Assembly: GCA_023386555.1 (NCBI GenBank)
Contig: JAEWJK010000003.1
Coordinates: 124,001 to 188,000, forward strand
DNA: 64,000 bases
Origin: Bacteroidota bacterium
GTDB taxonomy: Bacteria > Bacteroidota > Bacteroidia > Chitinophagales > Chitinophagaceae
Direction of reading: 5' to 3'
Below are positions 63,427 through 64,000 of this stretch, one piece after another. Under the pieces are notes generated by a model. It did not search any database, was not told the origin of the DNA, and saw nothing but the letters and a program-made list of their open reading frames with translations. The translations under genes were made by a program, and so were the position numbers. Every line of letters begins with the position of its first letter. Position 1 is the first letter of the stretch.

Positions 63427-63840
63427 ATGAAGGTGTATCGTTCAAAGATCAGCTGGATAATCTACATGCCAATGCTGGCTTCATTCATTCCATTGATAGT
63501 AATATCAATTGTGGAAGATGTATGGTTTATGGGACTAGTTTTAATACCTGCTGTAGTATTTATTGCATATATCTTTCTTAAGACTAAATACACCATTACA
63601 ACAGATAGCTTAAAAGTAGAATGCGGTTTTCTTTTCAACCAACAAATAAAGATTGATAGCATCAGGCAGATAAAAGAAACCAATAACCCGATCAGTTCTC
63701 CGGCATTGTCATTAGACCGGCTTGAAATTAAGTTTGATAAATATGGTAGTGTGCTTGTCTCGCCAAAGGAGAAAACAGGTTTTATAGAACATCTTCAGCA
63801 AATTAATCCTGCAATAGAATTTGTTGCCAGGAGAAAATAA
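63427..63840 (+). CDS. membrane-anchored bacterial PH-domain protein
   Basis: 137 residues. Two TM helices ~10-28 and ~33-51 (IPLIVISIVEDV; MGLVLIPAVVFIAYIFLK), then a PH-like domain (KYTITTDSLKVECGFLFNQQ; KIDSIRQIKETNNPISS; LDRLEIKFDKYGSVLVSPKE). Small proteins of this kind (YdbT/bPH type) are inner-membrane and of uncertain role. Confidence 0.83.
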   Translation: MKVYRSKISWIIYMPMLASFIPLIVISIVEDVWFMGLVLIPAVVFIAYIFLKTKYTITTDSLKVECGFLFNQQIKIDSIRQIKETNNPISSPALSLDRLEIKFDKYGSVLVSPKEKTGFIEHLQQINPAIEFVARRK

Positions 63841-64000
63841 TTATTCGTAACGCAATGCCACAATAGGGCTGAGTTTAGAAGCTTTTATTGCAGGGTATAA
63901 ACCTGCCAGTAATCCGACAACTGTACAAATAACAATTCCCAATATTACCCAGAACCATGGTACAACAAAACCTGTATCCATTACCATGGTGAAGAGATTT
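63841..64000 (-). CDS. FtsX-like ABC transporter permease, C-terminal end only
   Basis: Reverse strand, open from the window edge to TAA at 63841-63843. The visible C-terminus reads FVVPWFWVILGIVICTVVG then LLAGLYPAIKASKLSPIVAL and RYE, the standard end of MacB/FtsX-type permeases (last TM helix plus the GLYPA-x-KAS-x-L-P-ALRYE tail). The rest lies beyond 64000. Confidence 0.85.
   Translation of the reverse strand, partial: NLFTMVMDTGFVVPWFWVILGIVICTVVGLLAGLYPAIKASKLSPIVALRYE

Overview
The window looks like a chromosome segment of a Bacteroidota bacterium, most likely order Chitinophagales (Chitinophagaceae-like). The case rests on low G+C, weak Shine-Dalgarno signals, many short SPI/SPII leader peptides, a TonB/ExbB/ExbD/ExbD operon, S46 and S9 peptidases, a DUF2911 domain, a GreA/GreB-Rnk-type factor and a remnant of a Bacteroidota-style viroplasmin-RNase H. 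No rRNA, tRNA, IS transposase or CRISPR array was seen.

Layout. 0-26.7 kb is ordinary backbone: partial S46 peptidase; small secreted proteins; GreA/GreB factor; thermonuclease; a sensory cluster (CheY-like receiver, RsbQ/KAI2-type alpha/beta hydrolase, PAS histidine kinase); a ddl-PASTA-rhodanese-lipoprotein run; a divergent ferredoxin/LuxC-type acyl-CoA reductase pair; HtrA; a NarL-type regulator and a TPR histidine kinase separated by envelope genes; an S9 dipeptidyl peptidase; and a three-gene biotin-dependent acyl-CoA carboxylase operon. 55.3-64 kb is backbone again: mnmE, the exbB-exbD-exbD-tonB operon, a large zinc metalloprotease, a PH-domain membrane protein and the C-terminus of an FtsX-like permease.

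The middle, about 26.7-55.3 kb, is an accessory island. It contains (i) a dense, mosaic family of structured dispersed repeats (modules called R1-R4 here) in 26.7-28.5, 31.5-32.3, 33.9-34.3 and 48.2-49.0 kb; (ii) two different exported caspase-fold proteins, one with DUF2911/TPR-like/Ig-like parts and one with WD40-like repeats; (iii) an XRE-ImmA regulator and a small HTH protein; (iv) a compact, all-minus-strand operon of about 12.4 kb (46.8 to 34.4 kb) encoding a PLD-SNF2 helicase, a DUF1016/PD-(D/E)XK nuclease, an Eco57I-type methylase of 1221 residues, a RecF/SMC-like ATPase, two unknown proteins, an HNH endonuclease with a possible modified-base-reading N-terminus, and an RNase H gene that has lost its catalytic core; (v) a DUF5675 protein, two conserved unknowns and two small membrane proteins; and (vi) three kinds of tandem repeat (about 280 bp, a 20-bp-scale minisatellite, and four 150-bp units each carrying a perfect 15-bp-arm palindrome).

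The operon in (iv) is the best candidate for an undescribed system. It has the parts list of an anti-phage restriction system (DNA translocase/helicase, methylase, nucleases, SMC-like ATPase). It lacks PglZ (BREX), DUF1998 (DISARM) and HsdS (type I), so it fits no named system I can recognise from sequence alone. The repeat family around it is the second candidate. All positions were read by eye and all functional names are family-level inferences.
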